Of a stretch of DNA of 21,805 nucleotides, positions 15,503-21,805 are shown one piece after another. The position numbers and the translations under genes were made by a program. This DNA comes from JAGTRB01 sp037439685. GTDB lineage: Archaea > Thermoproteota > Bathyarchaeia > TCS64. The notes below the pieces were generated by a model that worked only from the letters and a program-made list of their open reading frames with translations, was not told the origin of the DNA and searched no databases. The stretch covers positions 1-21,805 of the forward strand of contig JBBIVO010000026.1 of NCBI GenBank assembly GCA_037439685.1, read 5' to 3'. Every line of letters begins with the position of its first letter. The first letter of the stretch is position 1.

Positions 15503-15527
15503 AGGTGGATATGAATAACGTCTTGAA

Positions 15528-16062
15528 ATGTCGCTGGTGGAGTTTGACGGGAGGAGGCCTAAGGTCGATCCCTCGGTCTTCATGGCTCCTGGGGCATGGA
15601 TAATAGGCGATGTCACCATTAGGGAGGGGAGTGGGGTCTGGACGGGTTCGATAATCAGGGGGGATGATGACAGGGTTGTGATCGGGGCCAGGACGATGGT
15701 CCTCGAGAACAGCTTCATAGAGGCCCCAATGGGCTCGCCCGTGGAGGTGGGTGACGAGACCATAGTATCCCATGGAGCCATAATCCACGGCGCCAGGGTG
15801 GGCAGCCAAGTCCTCATAGGTATAGGGGCCATACTCCTCGATGGGGCGGTCGTCGGAGAGGGCTCCATCATAGGGTCAGGGGCGCTGGTTCCCCCTGGAA
15901 CGGTCATCGAGAGGGGGNNNNNNNNNNNNNNNNNNNNNNNNNNNNNNNNNNNNNNNGCCGGTGAGGGAGGTGGGGGAGGCCGAGAGGTCCATGGTCTCCG
16001 CAGAGCTGGGGCGTCTAATATCAAAATCCGAGAGGTATAAGGCGATCTACGCAAGGGGTTGA
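15528..16062 (+). CDS. Gamma-class carbonic anhydrase-like hexapeptide-repeat protein, interrupted by an assembly gap
   Basis: The first 130 residues form a left-handed beta-helix of hexapeptide repeats like gamma carbonic anhydrases and PaaY-type proteins: VWTGSIIRGDDD with R44 and D46, then SHGAIIHG (H82, H87), then IGIGAILLDGAVV and GSGALVPPGTVIERG. Gamma carbonic anhydrase binds zinc with three His; H82 and H87 match two, but the first position reads SFIE (E64) where relatives have xxIH. After 39 N the tail resumes in a different frame as PVREVGEAERSMVSAELG...YKAIYARG and stops at 16060-16062, as expected for the family. The gap therefore holds about 25-30 bases, not a multiple matching 39. 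Carbonic anhydrase activity is uncertain. Confidence 0.82.
15918..15956. other. Assembly gap (39 N)
   Basis: The unknown bases fall inside the C-terminal part of the gamma-carbonic-anhydrase-like gene. The reading frames on the two sides disagree by one base if the gap is taken as 39 long, so the length is nominal. Confidence 0.95.
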
Positions 16063-16108
16063 GTGGCATAGGCCCTCCGTCAACCCCTCGAGGGGCCCGA
16101 TCCCATCT

Positions 16109-16738
16109 TTATTGGAAGCTGAAGGCGGATGGGCAGAGATCCCTGAGGACGCAACCCCCACAGTTCGGCCTCCTCGCCTTGCAGACCCTCCTCCCATGCT
16201 CTATTATGAGGTTGCTGAACTGGAACCACATGTCTTGGGGAACTATCCTCATAAGGTCCCTCTCTATCTCGTCCCTCTCCTCTTGGCTGGTCAGGCCCAG
16301 CCTCCTTGAGAGGCGCATGACATGGGTGTCCACGGCGATCCCCTCCACTATCCCATAGGCGTTTCCGAGGACGATGTTGGCGGTCTTCCTGGCAACGCCC
16401 TTCAGCCTCATCAACTCCTCCATCGACCTCGGGACCTCCCCCCCGAACTCCTCGACGAGTCTCCTGCACGCCTCCTGAATGAAAGCCGCCTTCTGCCTAT
16501 AGAAGTTCAGGCTCCTTATCGCCTCCTCCAGCTCCTCCCTTGGGGCGTTGGCATAGTCCTCCGCCGTCCTGTACCTCTTGAATAGCTCCTCAGTGACCTC
16601 GTTCACCTTCTGGTCAGTCGTCTGGGCGGAGAGGATAGTCGCCACGAGGAGGTCCAGGGGCGTCCTCCAGCGGAGCGCCGTCCCCTTCACCTCCGGATAT
16701 TCATCCTCGAGCCTCTTAACCATCTCCTCGACATCCAT
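16109..16738 (-). CDS. nth: Endonuclease III (base-excision repair DNA glycosylase/AP lyase)
   Basis: The 209-residue product removes oxidised pyrimidines from DNA and cuts the abasic site. The helix-hairpin-helix reads LMRLKGVARKTANIVLG with catalytic K118; the essential Asp is D137 in VDTHV. The 4Fe-4S cluster loop is complete with C186, C193, C196 and C202 (C-x6-C-x2-C-x5-C). ILSAQTTD near residue 35 is also characteristic. ATG 16738 gives the normal N-terminus and has GGAGAG just before it. It converges on the carbonic-anhydrase-like gene, with a 46-base gap. Confidence 0.95.
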   Translation of the reverse strand: MDVEEMVKRLEDEYPEVKGTALRWRTPLDLLVATILSAQTTDQKVNEVTEELFKRYRTAEDYANAPREELEEAIRSLNFYRQKAAFIQEACRRLVEEFGGEVPRSMEELMRLKGVARKTANIVLGNAYGIVEGIAVDTHVMRLSRRLGLTSQEERDEIERDLMRIVPQDMWFQFSNLIIEHGRRVCKARRPNCGGCVLRDLCPSAFSFQ

Positions 16739-16907
16739 GGCTCTCCAAACCAGTATTACGCCGAGCCCCCCTTAAACCTATGGAGGTCCTATTCCATGGG
16801 AATCCTCGAAGCCGCTCTCGAGGTCGCCGTTCCAGGAGGGTTTAAGGTTAAATTGGCTCGGCTCTTAAGTTGTAGGGCGACCTTTGATGGGGGAGGAGGC
16901 CTGAGCC

Positions 16908-17516
16908 TTGCCATCTGCGGGGGATGAGAAAGCTGGGAGGCTCCCCCCTGGACAGAGGGCGGTGAGGTCGATCCTGAGATGGGGCATCGAGCATCCGGGG
17001 ATCACCCAAGATCTCCCAGAGGTGGATAGGGAGGCTTGGACCCTGAAGGTGGAGGGGGAGGTCGAGAACCCCTACACCCTCGACTGGAGCTCCTTCAAGA
17101 GGATGCCTCAGGTGACCTCTAAAAGCGACTTCCACTGCGTTGAGGGGTGGAGCGTCCTAGACTGCATCTGGGAGGGGGTGCCATTCAGGGAGATCGTTGA
17201 GAGGGCTAGGCCTAAGCCATCCGCTAGATATGTCTGGTTCGAATGCCTAGACGGATACACCACCTCCCTCCCCCTCAAGGATGCTTTGGGAGATGACGTG
17301 ATCCTCGCCCACAGGCTGAACGGGGAGGACCTCCCCCAGCCCTTGGGAGGACCCGTCAGGCTTGTGGTCCCCAGGAAGTATGCTTATAAGAGCCCCATGT
17401 GGCTCTCTAGGGTCGTATTCCTCAGGGAGAGGCGACTGGGGTACTGGGAGTCTGGGATATACAGCGACACGGCAGACCCCTGGAAGAACGATAGATACCG
17501 TAGACCTCTGGGCTGA
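16908..17516 (+). CDS. Sulfite-oxidase-fold molybdopterin enzyme, apparently cytoplasmic
   Basis: The 202-residue product is a stand-alone molybdopterin-binding domain of the sulfite oxidase/MsrP (YedY) family. C77 in FHCVEGWS is the expected molybdenum ligand; W.GVPFREI, GGPVRLVVPRKYAYKSPMWL and the GYWE...YSDTADPW ending are family hallmarks. Relatives oxidise sulfite, or repair methionine sulfoxide together with a membrane partner. There is no twin-arginine signal or membrane segment, unlike MsrP, so this one probably stays in the cytoplasm. No heme or reductase partner is encoded nearby. TTG 16908 is the likely start: a stop lies just two codons upstream and GGGAGGAGG sits about 10 bases before it. 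Confidence 0.88.
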   Translation: MPSAGDEKAGRLPPGQRAVRSILRWGIEHPGITQDLPEVDREAWTLKVEGEVENPYTLDWSSFKRMPQVTSKSDFHCVEGWSVLDCIWEGVPFREIVERARPKPSARYVWFECLDGYTTSLPLKDALGDDVILAHRLNGEDLPQPLGGPVRLVVPRKYAYKSPMWLSRVVFLRERRLGYWESGIYSDTADPWKNDRYRRPLG

Positions 17517-17568
17517 AACAAGAGATGGTTAGTTTCAAAGCCGAAGGGCAGAGGATGGGCAGCTCTCC

Positions 17569-18363
17569 CTAGAGCGAGTGGGAGATGAAGTCTATCCTGC
17601 CCCCATCCACAGTTATCGTCTGACCCGTCACGAACCTAGCCTCATCCGAGGCCAGGAATAATGCCACCCCCGCTATGTCCTCGGGCTCCCCAACCCTCCT
17701 CAGCATCGTCTTCTCCCTGAAGTATTGGAGCCTCTCCTCCAGCTCCGAGGGGCTATACTGGCCAAGCCCCATTTCGGTAGATATAAACCCTGGTGCAATG
17801 GCGTTAACATTTATGCCATATGGCCCCAGCTCTAAGGCTAGGCGCTTCGTTAGGATGATCACCGCGGCCTTAGTTGAGGCGTATAGCATATTTCCGGGGA
17901 GGAGGGCTGTGCCGAGCCCAGCCACCGACGATATGTTGATGATCTTTCCATACCGCTTCTCCATCATGTGGGGCGCCACGGCCCTAGAGCAGTTTAGGAC
18001 CCCCCTCACATTCACCCTCCACATAGGGTCCAACTCCTCATCCCTGAACTCAAGTAGGGCCCCGCCCCCCATCAGAACCCCCGCGTTGTTTATCAGTATC
18101 TCTATTCTACCGAAATTCCTCAATCCCTCCTCAATCATCCTCTCCACCATAATCCGATCTCCAACATCGGCCCTAATGCTCACCGCCTCCCCTCCCATAT
18201 CCAGTATCTGCCTGACAACCTCTTCAGCCCTCCCCTTCTCCCTGTTATAGTTGACGATCACCCTCGCACCCTCCCTTGCAAAGGCGAGGGCTATCGCCCT
18301 TCCTATACCTCTAGATGCCCCTGTGACGAGGGCAATCCTACCCTCAAGCCTTCGGCAGGCCAA
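17569..18363 (-). CDS. Short-chain dehydrogenase/reductase, FabG-like
   Basis: The 264-residue product is a classical SDR. The cofactor loop TGASRGIG is at residues 14-21, NNAG at 92-95, the catalytic Ser in ISSVAG (about 145-146), and Tyr/Lys in YASTK (Y161, K165). NVNAIAPGFISTEM and the FVTGQTITVDGG ending are typical of 3-oxoacyl reductases and related alcohol/sugar dehydrogenases. An N-Y-N-R sequence after the second strand suggests NADP preference (inference). The substrate is unknown. TTG 18363 is the only in-frame start near the fold; CTTTATATG lies only about 15 bases upstream, too close for a standard TATA, so the promoter is unclear. Confidence 0.9.
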   Translation of the reverse strand: MACRRLEGRIALVTGASRGIGRAIALAFAREGARVIVNYNREKGRAEEVVRQILDMGGEAVSIRADVGDRIMVERMIEEGLRNFGRIEILINNAGVLMGGGALLEFRDEELDPMWRVNVRGVLNCSRAVAPHMMEKRYGKIINISSVAGLGTALLPGNMLYASTKAAVIILTKRLALELGPYGINVNAIAPGFISTEMGLGQYSPSELEERLQYFREKTMLRRVGEPEDIAGVALFLASDEARFVTGQTITVDGGRIDFISHSL

Positions 18364-18779
18364 GCCTCAAACCCCATATAAAGATTTGGAGGCCTAGATA
18401 AGATTCTCCTCTAATTCTCACCTGGCATCATATGAACCCTGAGTTCCAATCCTTTAGAAGACCGGGATCCTATTCCGTTTAAAAAATAAATCAATAGTTA
18501 AAAGAATGCTCCGATAGTGGAGGGTCTAAGTGTTCCTCGTTGAAGTATAAAGAATATTATGAATTAAGTCGCCATTTGATAATGTTTTATATTTGAAGTC
18601 TTCGGTTTTTAAAATTTTCTCACTTATTTAAGATGTCTTATGGGAATTTTGCCAAGTCAATTCACATTATCTTAATATGTTTATTTTTATGAAATCTTCA
18701 ATGTTAGAAGATACGTTTTTGAAGTTGAGATAAAATCTTATTTTTAGGCTCCAATAAGGGTGAATTGTTGCAGGTATTC
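18364..18779. other. AT-rich intergenic region
   Basis: About 415 bases with no coding pattern. It contains the SDR gene upstream sequence on the left and the 3' side of the peptidyl-tRNA hydrolase gene on the right. I see no RNA gene or repeat that I can support. Confidence 0.5.
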
Positions 18780-19154
18780 CTATTTCAGCAGTTTTAGTTT
18801 TCCTGTCACGAGATCTATCTTCTCAGCTCTGTCCGGTCCAACTCCTAGCGCTGTCGTTGTTCCTGGGGGGATCTCTGTCAATCCCCTGTCAACTATAAGC
18901 GCGCTTACGATTCCGAGCTCCTCGGCCCTCCTCGCAAGCTCCTCAAGCTCCTCCAGGGAGTCGACCCTTAGGATCACCTTCTTGGAGCCCTCATCCATCC
19001 ATTCCTTCCATATCCTCCTCTTACTCCTCCTCGCCCGCTCTGAGGCCTCTAGGGAGGCGTGGCATGCCTGGCTTACCAGCTTCCCCATGCTCATCCCGAG
19101 GTCCATCCGAAGGACGATGCATTGTTTGTACTCGAAGGGGCTCTCCTCCCGCAA
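18780..19154 (-). CDS. pth2: Peptidyl-tRNA hydrolase, Pth2 type
   Basis: The 124-residue product frees tRNA from peptidyl-tRNA that drops off the ribosome. It has the archaeal/eukaryal Pth2 sequence throughout: RMDLGMSMGKLVSQACHASLEA, SKKVILRV, and DRGLTEIPPGTTTALGVGP, with the usual length. TTG 19154 is the start because no ATG or GTG occurs before the conserved core; it lies three bases past the AspRS stop, so the two are almost certainly cotranscribed and this gene is last in the cluster. Confidence 0.95.
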   Translation of the reverse strand: MREESPFEYKQCIVLRMDLGMSMGKLVSQACHASLEASERARRSKRRIWKEWMDEGSKKVILRVDSLEELEELARRAEELGIVSALIVDRGLTEIPPGTTTALGVGPDRAEKIDLVTGKLKLLK

Positions 19155-19157
19155 GGT

Positions 19158-20453
19158 TTACGGCACCAGTCTATCCCTATCCCTTGGGAACATGCAGCAC
19201 TCCCTGATGTTGCTCATCCCCGTGACCGCCATGGTCAGCCTCTCCAGCCCTATGCTCCACCCCGCGTGGGGAGGGGCCCCATAGCTGAAGCATTCTATGT
19301 AGTGGGTGAAGCCCTTTGGGTCTAGGCCCTTCTTTAGGAGCTGGGCCTCGAGAAGCTCCGGCTCATGGATCCTCTGGGTTCCACTGCTGACCTCTATGCC
19401 TCCATATATGAGGTCGAAGGCGTGCACTATCTCCGGGTTTTCTCGGTAGGGCATTGCATAGAATGGCTTGAGGGTCGACGGCCAATCCCTTATGAAGAAG
19501 GCCTCCTCTCCCACGAGCCTCGTGAGGGCTGCCTCCTGAGACTTCGTGAAGTCCTCCCCCCACACCATCTCCTCCCCCGAATTCCTTAGGAGCCCCACGG
19601 CCTCGGTGTAGGAGACCCTCTTCAGGGGGAGGCGGGGCACCTCTAGGGCTCTTCCGATGATGGCCAGCTCCCTCGAGCATCGGCTCTTTACGCTGTCGAT
19701 CATGTTGGCTAGGGTCTCCTCCAACACCTCCATAACATCCTCGTCATCGGCGAAGGCCTGCTCAATGTCCAATTGCCTCACCTCATTTAGGTGGGTTGGG
19801 GTGTTGAACTTCTCCGCCCTCCAGACCGGGACGACCGTGTACACCTTCTCGAGGCTTATAGCGCACATCTGCTTGTAGAGCTGGGGGCTCTGGGCCAGGT
19901 AGGCCTCCTTCTCGAAGTAGGGGATCTTGAAGAGGTCTGCTCCCCCCTCGGAGGCGGATGAGATGATGCACGGTGGCTGGATCTCCATATATCCCCTTTC
20001 GTTCAGATATCTTCGGAAGGCCGCGAGAAGCTCGTGCTGGATCTTGAATATGGCCCGTGTCCTGGGCGTCCTGAGGTCCATGAATCTATGGTTCAGCCTC
20101 GTCTCAAGCTCGGCCTTCACACGGCCCGAGACATCGAGGGGGAGGGGCTGCTTGGACCTGTTCAGGAGGATTATCCTCTTAGGGATGAGCTCGAACCCCC
20201 TGTGGGCTATCTCGCTTAGCTGAGCCCTTCCAGTGACAGAGATGACATCCTCCCTTCCCAACCTAAGCTCAAAGAGAGCTGGCTCTGCTTCTCCTGGCTT
20301 CAGGGTTATCTGCATCTCGTCCGTGATGTCCCTCAGGAGGATGAACTTTATGCCTCCAATATCCCTCACCCTTGAGACCCATCCCGCGATGGTCACCTCC
20401 TCGCCCTGACGCCTCTTCGCCTCCTCTATGCTGATCCTCTCCAAGCCCCTCAC
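19158..20453 (-). CDS. aspS: Aspartyl-tRNA synthetase, archaeal type
   Basis: The 431-residue class II synthetase charges tRNA-Asp. The N-terminal OB-fold anticodon domain includes TIAGWVSRVRDIGGIKF; the catalytic domain has LNHRFMDLRTPR, YLAQSPQLYKQM, motif 2 VWRAEKFNTPTHLNE and motif 3 GWSIGLERLTM, ending with FPRDRDRLVP. The length matches archaeal AspRS and lacks the bacterial insertion domain. Whether it also charges tRNA-Asn cannot be decided from this window. GTG 20453 gives the normal N-terminus. It follows the zinc-ribbon/KH gene by 37 bases. Confidence 0.95.
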   Translation of the reverse strand: MRGLERISIEEAKRRQGEEVTIAGWVSRVRDIGGIKFILLRDITDEMQITLKPGEAEPALFELRLGREDVISVTGRAQLSEIAHRGFELIPKRIILLNRSKQPLPLDVSGRVKAELETRLNHRFMDLRTPRTRAIFKIQHELLAAFRRYLNERGYMEIQPPCIISSASEGGADLFKIPYFEKEAYLAQSPQLYKQMCAISLEKVYTVVPVWRAEKFNTPTHLNEVRQLDIEQAFADDEDVMEVLEETLANMIDSVKSRCSRELAIIGRALEVPRLPLKRVSYTEAVGLLRNSGEEMVWGEDFTKSQEAALTRLVGEEAFFIRDWPSTLKPFYAMPYRENPEIVHAFDLIYGGIEVSSGTQRIHEPELLEAQLLKKGLDPKGFTHYIECFSYGAPPHAGWSIGLERLTMAVTGMSNIRECCMFPRDRDRLVP

Positions 20454-20490
20454 CCCAAGCCCGTGACCTATCCCCCTGAGCTGGAGGCTA

Positions 20491-21018
20491 TTAAAAGTTT
20501 GGCCGGTGCTTCACATACTCGACCCTCAGGTTCATATTCCTTACCCTCTTGGCGGCCTCTGAGAGGGCCTTGATACGCTTCCTGCTCAGCTCCTTTCCCC
20601 TCCCCTTAAGGACAACCCTCGTCTCGGTGCTCCCGTCGGGAAGCCAGATGATGTTTATGGTTACTATCTGCTGGTTGGAGAATAGCTCCTCGATGAACTT
20701 TCTATCGTTGATACCCTCCTCCAAGATCAGTATGTGCTGCTTGTTCAGCCCCTCCCTGAGAAGCTTTGAGAGTTTTCCTCCATAGCTGAGGAGCTTGGCC
20801 TGGTCTCCCTGGCCCACTATGAGGATTAGGTATCCTCCAGCCTCCAGAACCTTTACGAGCCTGGCCTTCTGTAAAAGTGGGAACTGGTCCTCCACCTTCA
20901 ATAGGAGCTGGGCGGTCCTGATGTAGAGGCTGTTGACGAGGCCCTTCCGTATCTTCTCCTGGCACTTGGAACATAGCATCCCGCTCTTGAGACAGAACTC
21001 ACATAGCTGTGTCTGCAC
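20491..21018 (-). CDS. Zinc-ribbon plus KH-domain protein, NusA-like archaeal family
   Basis: The 175-residue product starts with a four-cysteine zinc ribbon (C6, C9, C16, C19 in CEFC...CSKC). A helical linker follows, then a KH-type RNA-binding region with ILIVGQGDQAKLLSYGGKL and the IIWLPDGSTETRVVLKGR stretch, and a basic C-terminal helix. Proteins with this layout are conserved in Thermoproteota and are annotated as KH-domain or NusA-like transcription/translation factors; the exact role is not established. Next to Alba and AspRS it fits an RNA-related housekeeping function. GTG 21018 is the start, with GGGGGAAGGA just upstream. Confidence 0.8.
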   Translation of the reverse strand: MQTQLCEFCLKSGMLCSKCQEKIRKGLVNSLYIRTAQLLLKVEDQFPLLQKARLVKVLEAGGYLILIVGQGDQAKLLSYGGKLSKLLREGLNKQHILILEEGINDRKFIEELFSNQQIVTINIIWLPDGSTETRVVLKGRGKELSRKRIKALSEAAKRVRNMNLRVEYVKHRPNF

Positions 21019-21076
21019 TCTTCCTTCCCCCTCTTATGAGAGGAGGAGGGAGTGCGAGATGCCTGTTCCAGCCGTT

Positions 21077-21352
21077 TCATCGGGTCAACCTGATCTCTAT
21101 CATGCTAACATTGGTGGGAGGCTCGTCCGCCCCCTCAGACCTAACCTCTTCAGTCCCTATCTTGATGTCAGAGACCTTCACGTCGGGCATGAACCTATTC
21201 CTTATTATCTCGACTATGTCTACAGCCTTGCTTATAGCCCTCCCCCTCGCCTTTATCACGACCTCGTTGGAGCCCGTGAAGAGGGTCATACAGGCCAGCA
21301 CATAGCTCATAACCGGCTTCTTCCCGATGAAGACGGTGTTCGATCTCGACAC
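21077..21352 (-). CDS. albA: DNA/RNA-binding protein Alba
   Basis: The 91-residue product is the small abundant archaeal chromatin protein, which binds DNA and RNA as a dimer. FIGKKPVMSYV carries the paired lysines (K11, K12) that touch nucleic acid and include the acetylation site known in Sulfolobus. VVIKARGRAISKAVDIVEIIRNRF and the final IEIRLTR complete the fold. GTG 21352 has a strong Shine-Dalgarno site, GGAGGAG, eight bases upstream. A TTTTTTATC element near 21390 is the likely TATA box. It heads the Alba, KH, AspRS, Pth2 gene series. Confidence 0.95.
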   Translation of the reverse strand: MSRSNTVFIGKKPVMSYVLACMTLFTGSNEVVIKARGRAISKAVDIVEIIRNRFMPDVKVSDIKIGTEEVRSEGADEPPTNVSMIEIRLTR

Positions 21353-21434
21353 TTCGACTCCTCCTCCGTCTCTCTAAGAGTTCAGAGATAAAAAATATTT
21401 CTAGTTAAAAGGTTATCGCCGCCGAACAGGAAAA

Positions 21435-21485
21435 GGTAAAATACTCCCAGATCCATTAAGGATGGCCCAGTGAAGGATAGGTGAG
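21435..21485 (+). promoter_or_regulatory. Promoter and ribosome-binding site of the L40e gene
   Basis: GGTAAAATAC at 21435-21444 is a TATA candidate with expected start near 21466. AGGTGAG at 21479-21485 complements the 16S 3' end and sits eight bases before ATG 21494. Confidence 0.5.
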
Positions 21486-21493
21486 CCCCTAGG

Positions 21494-21658
21494 ATGTCGC
21501 TTAGAGACCCCTTCAAACTCGAGCTGGCTAGGAGCCATCTCCTAGACAAGAAGGTATGTAGGAACTGCGGGGCTACAAACCCCCTTGGAGCGGTGAAATG
21601 TCGGAAGTGCCACAGCAAAAACCTTAGGTTAAAGAGGAAGAAGGCGAAGGGCCGGTAA
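21494..21658 (+). CDS. rpl40e: 50S ribosomal protein L40e
   Basis: The 54-residue zinc-ribbon protein of the archaeal large subunit. Zinc ligands are C22, C25, C36 and C39 in VCRNCGA and KCRKCHS; the basic tail LRLKRKKAKGR is typical. Length and order agree with the family; it lacks the ubiquitin fusion found in eukaryotes. The Shine-Dalgarno site AGGTGAG supports ATG 21494. The frame on the opposite strand is a shadow. Confidence 0.95.
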   Translation: MSLRDPFKLELARSHLLDKKVCRNCGATNPLGAVKCRKCHSKNLRLKRKKAKGR

Positions 21659-21699
21659 AAGTCTCCACGTCCCCAAGAGCGTGGGCATAAAGGGAAAGG

Positions 21700-21709
21700 A
21701 TTTTTACTC
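21700..21709 (+). promoter_or_regulatory. TATA-like element of the tRNA gene
   Basis: ATTTTTACTC is centred 27 bases before the first tRNA base, the normal spacing for archaeal tRNA promoters. Confidence 0.4.
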
Positions 21710-21730
21710 TGTAAACCCTAAAGGACTTGT

Positions 21731-21805
21731 GGGCCGGTCGTTCAGCCTGGTCAGGACACTGCGTTCACACCGCAGAGGTCGCCGGTTCGAATCCGGCCCG
21801 GCCCA
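21731..21805 (+). tRNA. tRNA-Val, anticodon CAC
   Basis: All arms fold: acceptor GGGCCGG with CCGGCCC, D stem GTTC with GGAC, anticodon stem CTGCG with CGCAG around loop TTCACAC (anticodon CAC at 21766-21768), and T arm GCCGG-TTCGAAT-CCGGC. The discriminator A is the last base of the window, so whether CCA is encoded cannot be seen. There is no intron in the anticodon loop. Confidence 0.96.

Larger units (their letters stand above)
15003..15527. other. Intergenic region with terminator-like hairpin and AT-rich right half
   Basis: No gene is recognised; short open frames here lack motifs. A hairpin lies at 15020-15037. The right half is AT-rich. GAGAATC (15443-15449) and GATTCTC (15463-15469) form a perfect inverted repeat about 60 bases before the next start, a possible operator or chance pairing. 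The TATA box of the next gene is near 15497. Confidence 0.5.

Noticed and set aside
15437..16069. Minus-strand open frame across the assembly gap
   Set aside because: It is serine/proline-rich, passes through the N run and lies opposite the recognisable hexapeptide-repeat protein.
18371..18383. CTTTATATG as the TATA box of the SDR gene
   Set aside because: It lies only about 15 bases before the only possible start codon, which would place transcription start inside the coding sequence; kept only as an unexplained element.
21382..21618. Minus-strand open frame opposite L40e
   Set aside because: It is the antisense shadow of a certain ribosomal protein gene and its promoter.
1..21805. CRISPR array, insertion sequence, integrase or phage module
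   Set aside because: No regularly spaced long repeats, transposase motifs, target-site duplications or phage-like genes were seen on either strand.

Overview
The window is archaeal chromosomal DNA. The evidence is an archaeal-type aspartyl-tRNA synthetase, Pth2-type peptidyl-tRNA hydrolase, the DNA-binding protein Alba, ribosomal protein L40e, a zinc-ribbon/KH protein, the archaea-specific CoA pathway pair (pantoate kinase and 4-phosphopantoate--beta-alanine ligase), a UPF0282 metallo-hydrolase, TATA-box promoters, many GTG/TTG starts and AGG-dominated arginine codons. The gene set fits the Thermoproteota side of the archaea (a Bathyarchaeia-like lineage is my guess; not proven by this window). 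A run of 39 N inside one gene indicates a draft or metagenome assembly. Genes are mostly GC-rich, while spacers and some gene segments are sharply AT-rich.

Layout. 1-696 (-): the N-terminal part of a membrane-anchored HtrA-like serine protease, cut by the window edge. 1045-4691: a carbon/nitrogen catabolic block with a beta-keto acid cleavage enzyme (+), tail to tail with a cupin / CoA-transferase A / CoA-transferase B operon (-), then a RidA-family protein (+). 4916-7247 (+): pantoate kinase, phosphopantoate--beta-alanine ligase and a small membrane protein resembling an ECF S component, all overlapping. 7259-8686 (-): an M28 zinc peptidase. 9294-10166 (+): a RimK-like ATP-grasp ligase. 10247-11140 (-): a UPF0282 metallo-hydrolase whose conserved N-terminus has no ordinary start codon. 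11690-12451 (+): an AT-rich orphan membrane protein. 12607-13671 (-): a decayed D-cysteine desulfhydrase / ACC-deaminase-like gene, visible only when several frames are joined. 13998-15002 (+): a uroporphyrinogen-decarboxylase-family protein. 15528-16062 (+): a gamma-carbonic-anhydrase-like hexapeptide protein interrupted by the assembly gap. 16109-16738 (-): endonuclease III. 16908-17516 (+): a cytoplasmic sulfite-oxidase-fold molybdoenzyme. 17569-18363 (-): a short-chain dehydrogenase. 18780-21352 (-): an information-processing cluster reading Alba, zinc-ribbon/KH protein, AspRS, Pth2. 21494-21805 (+): L40e and a tRNA-Val(CAC).

How it works together. The keto-acid cleavage enzyme and the two-subunit CoA-transferase could cleave a beta-keto acid and move CoA between the resulting acids; RidA would clear reactive enamines. 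The CoA operon makes phosphopantothenate and probably imports a small precursor. The right end is housekeeping translation and chromatin. I see no CRISPR array, transposase, phage gene or integration site. The points most worth a second look are the multi-lesion pseudogene, the missing start codon of the UPF0282 gene, the Glu-for-His substitution in the carbonic-anhydrase-like protein, the intragenic composition breaks, and the thrice-repeated TCCACATT element upstream of the ATP-grasp gene.
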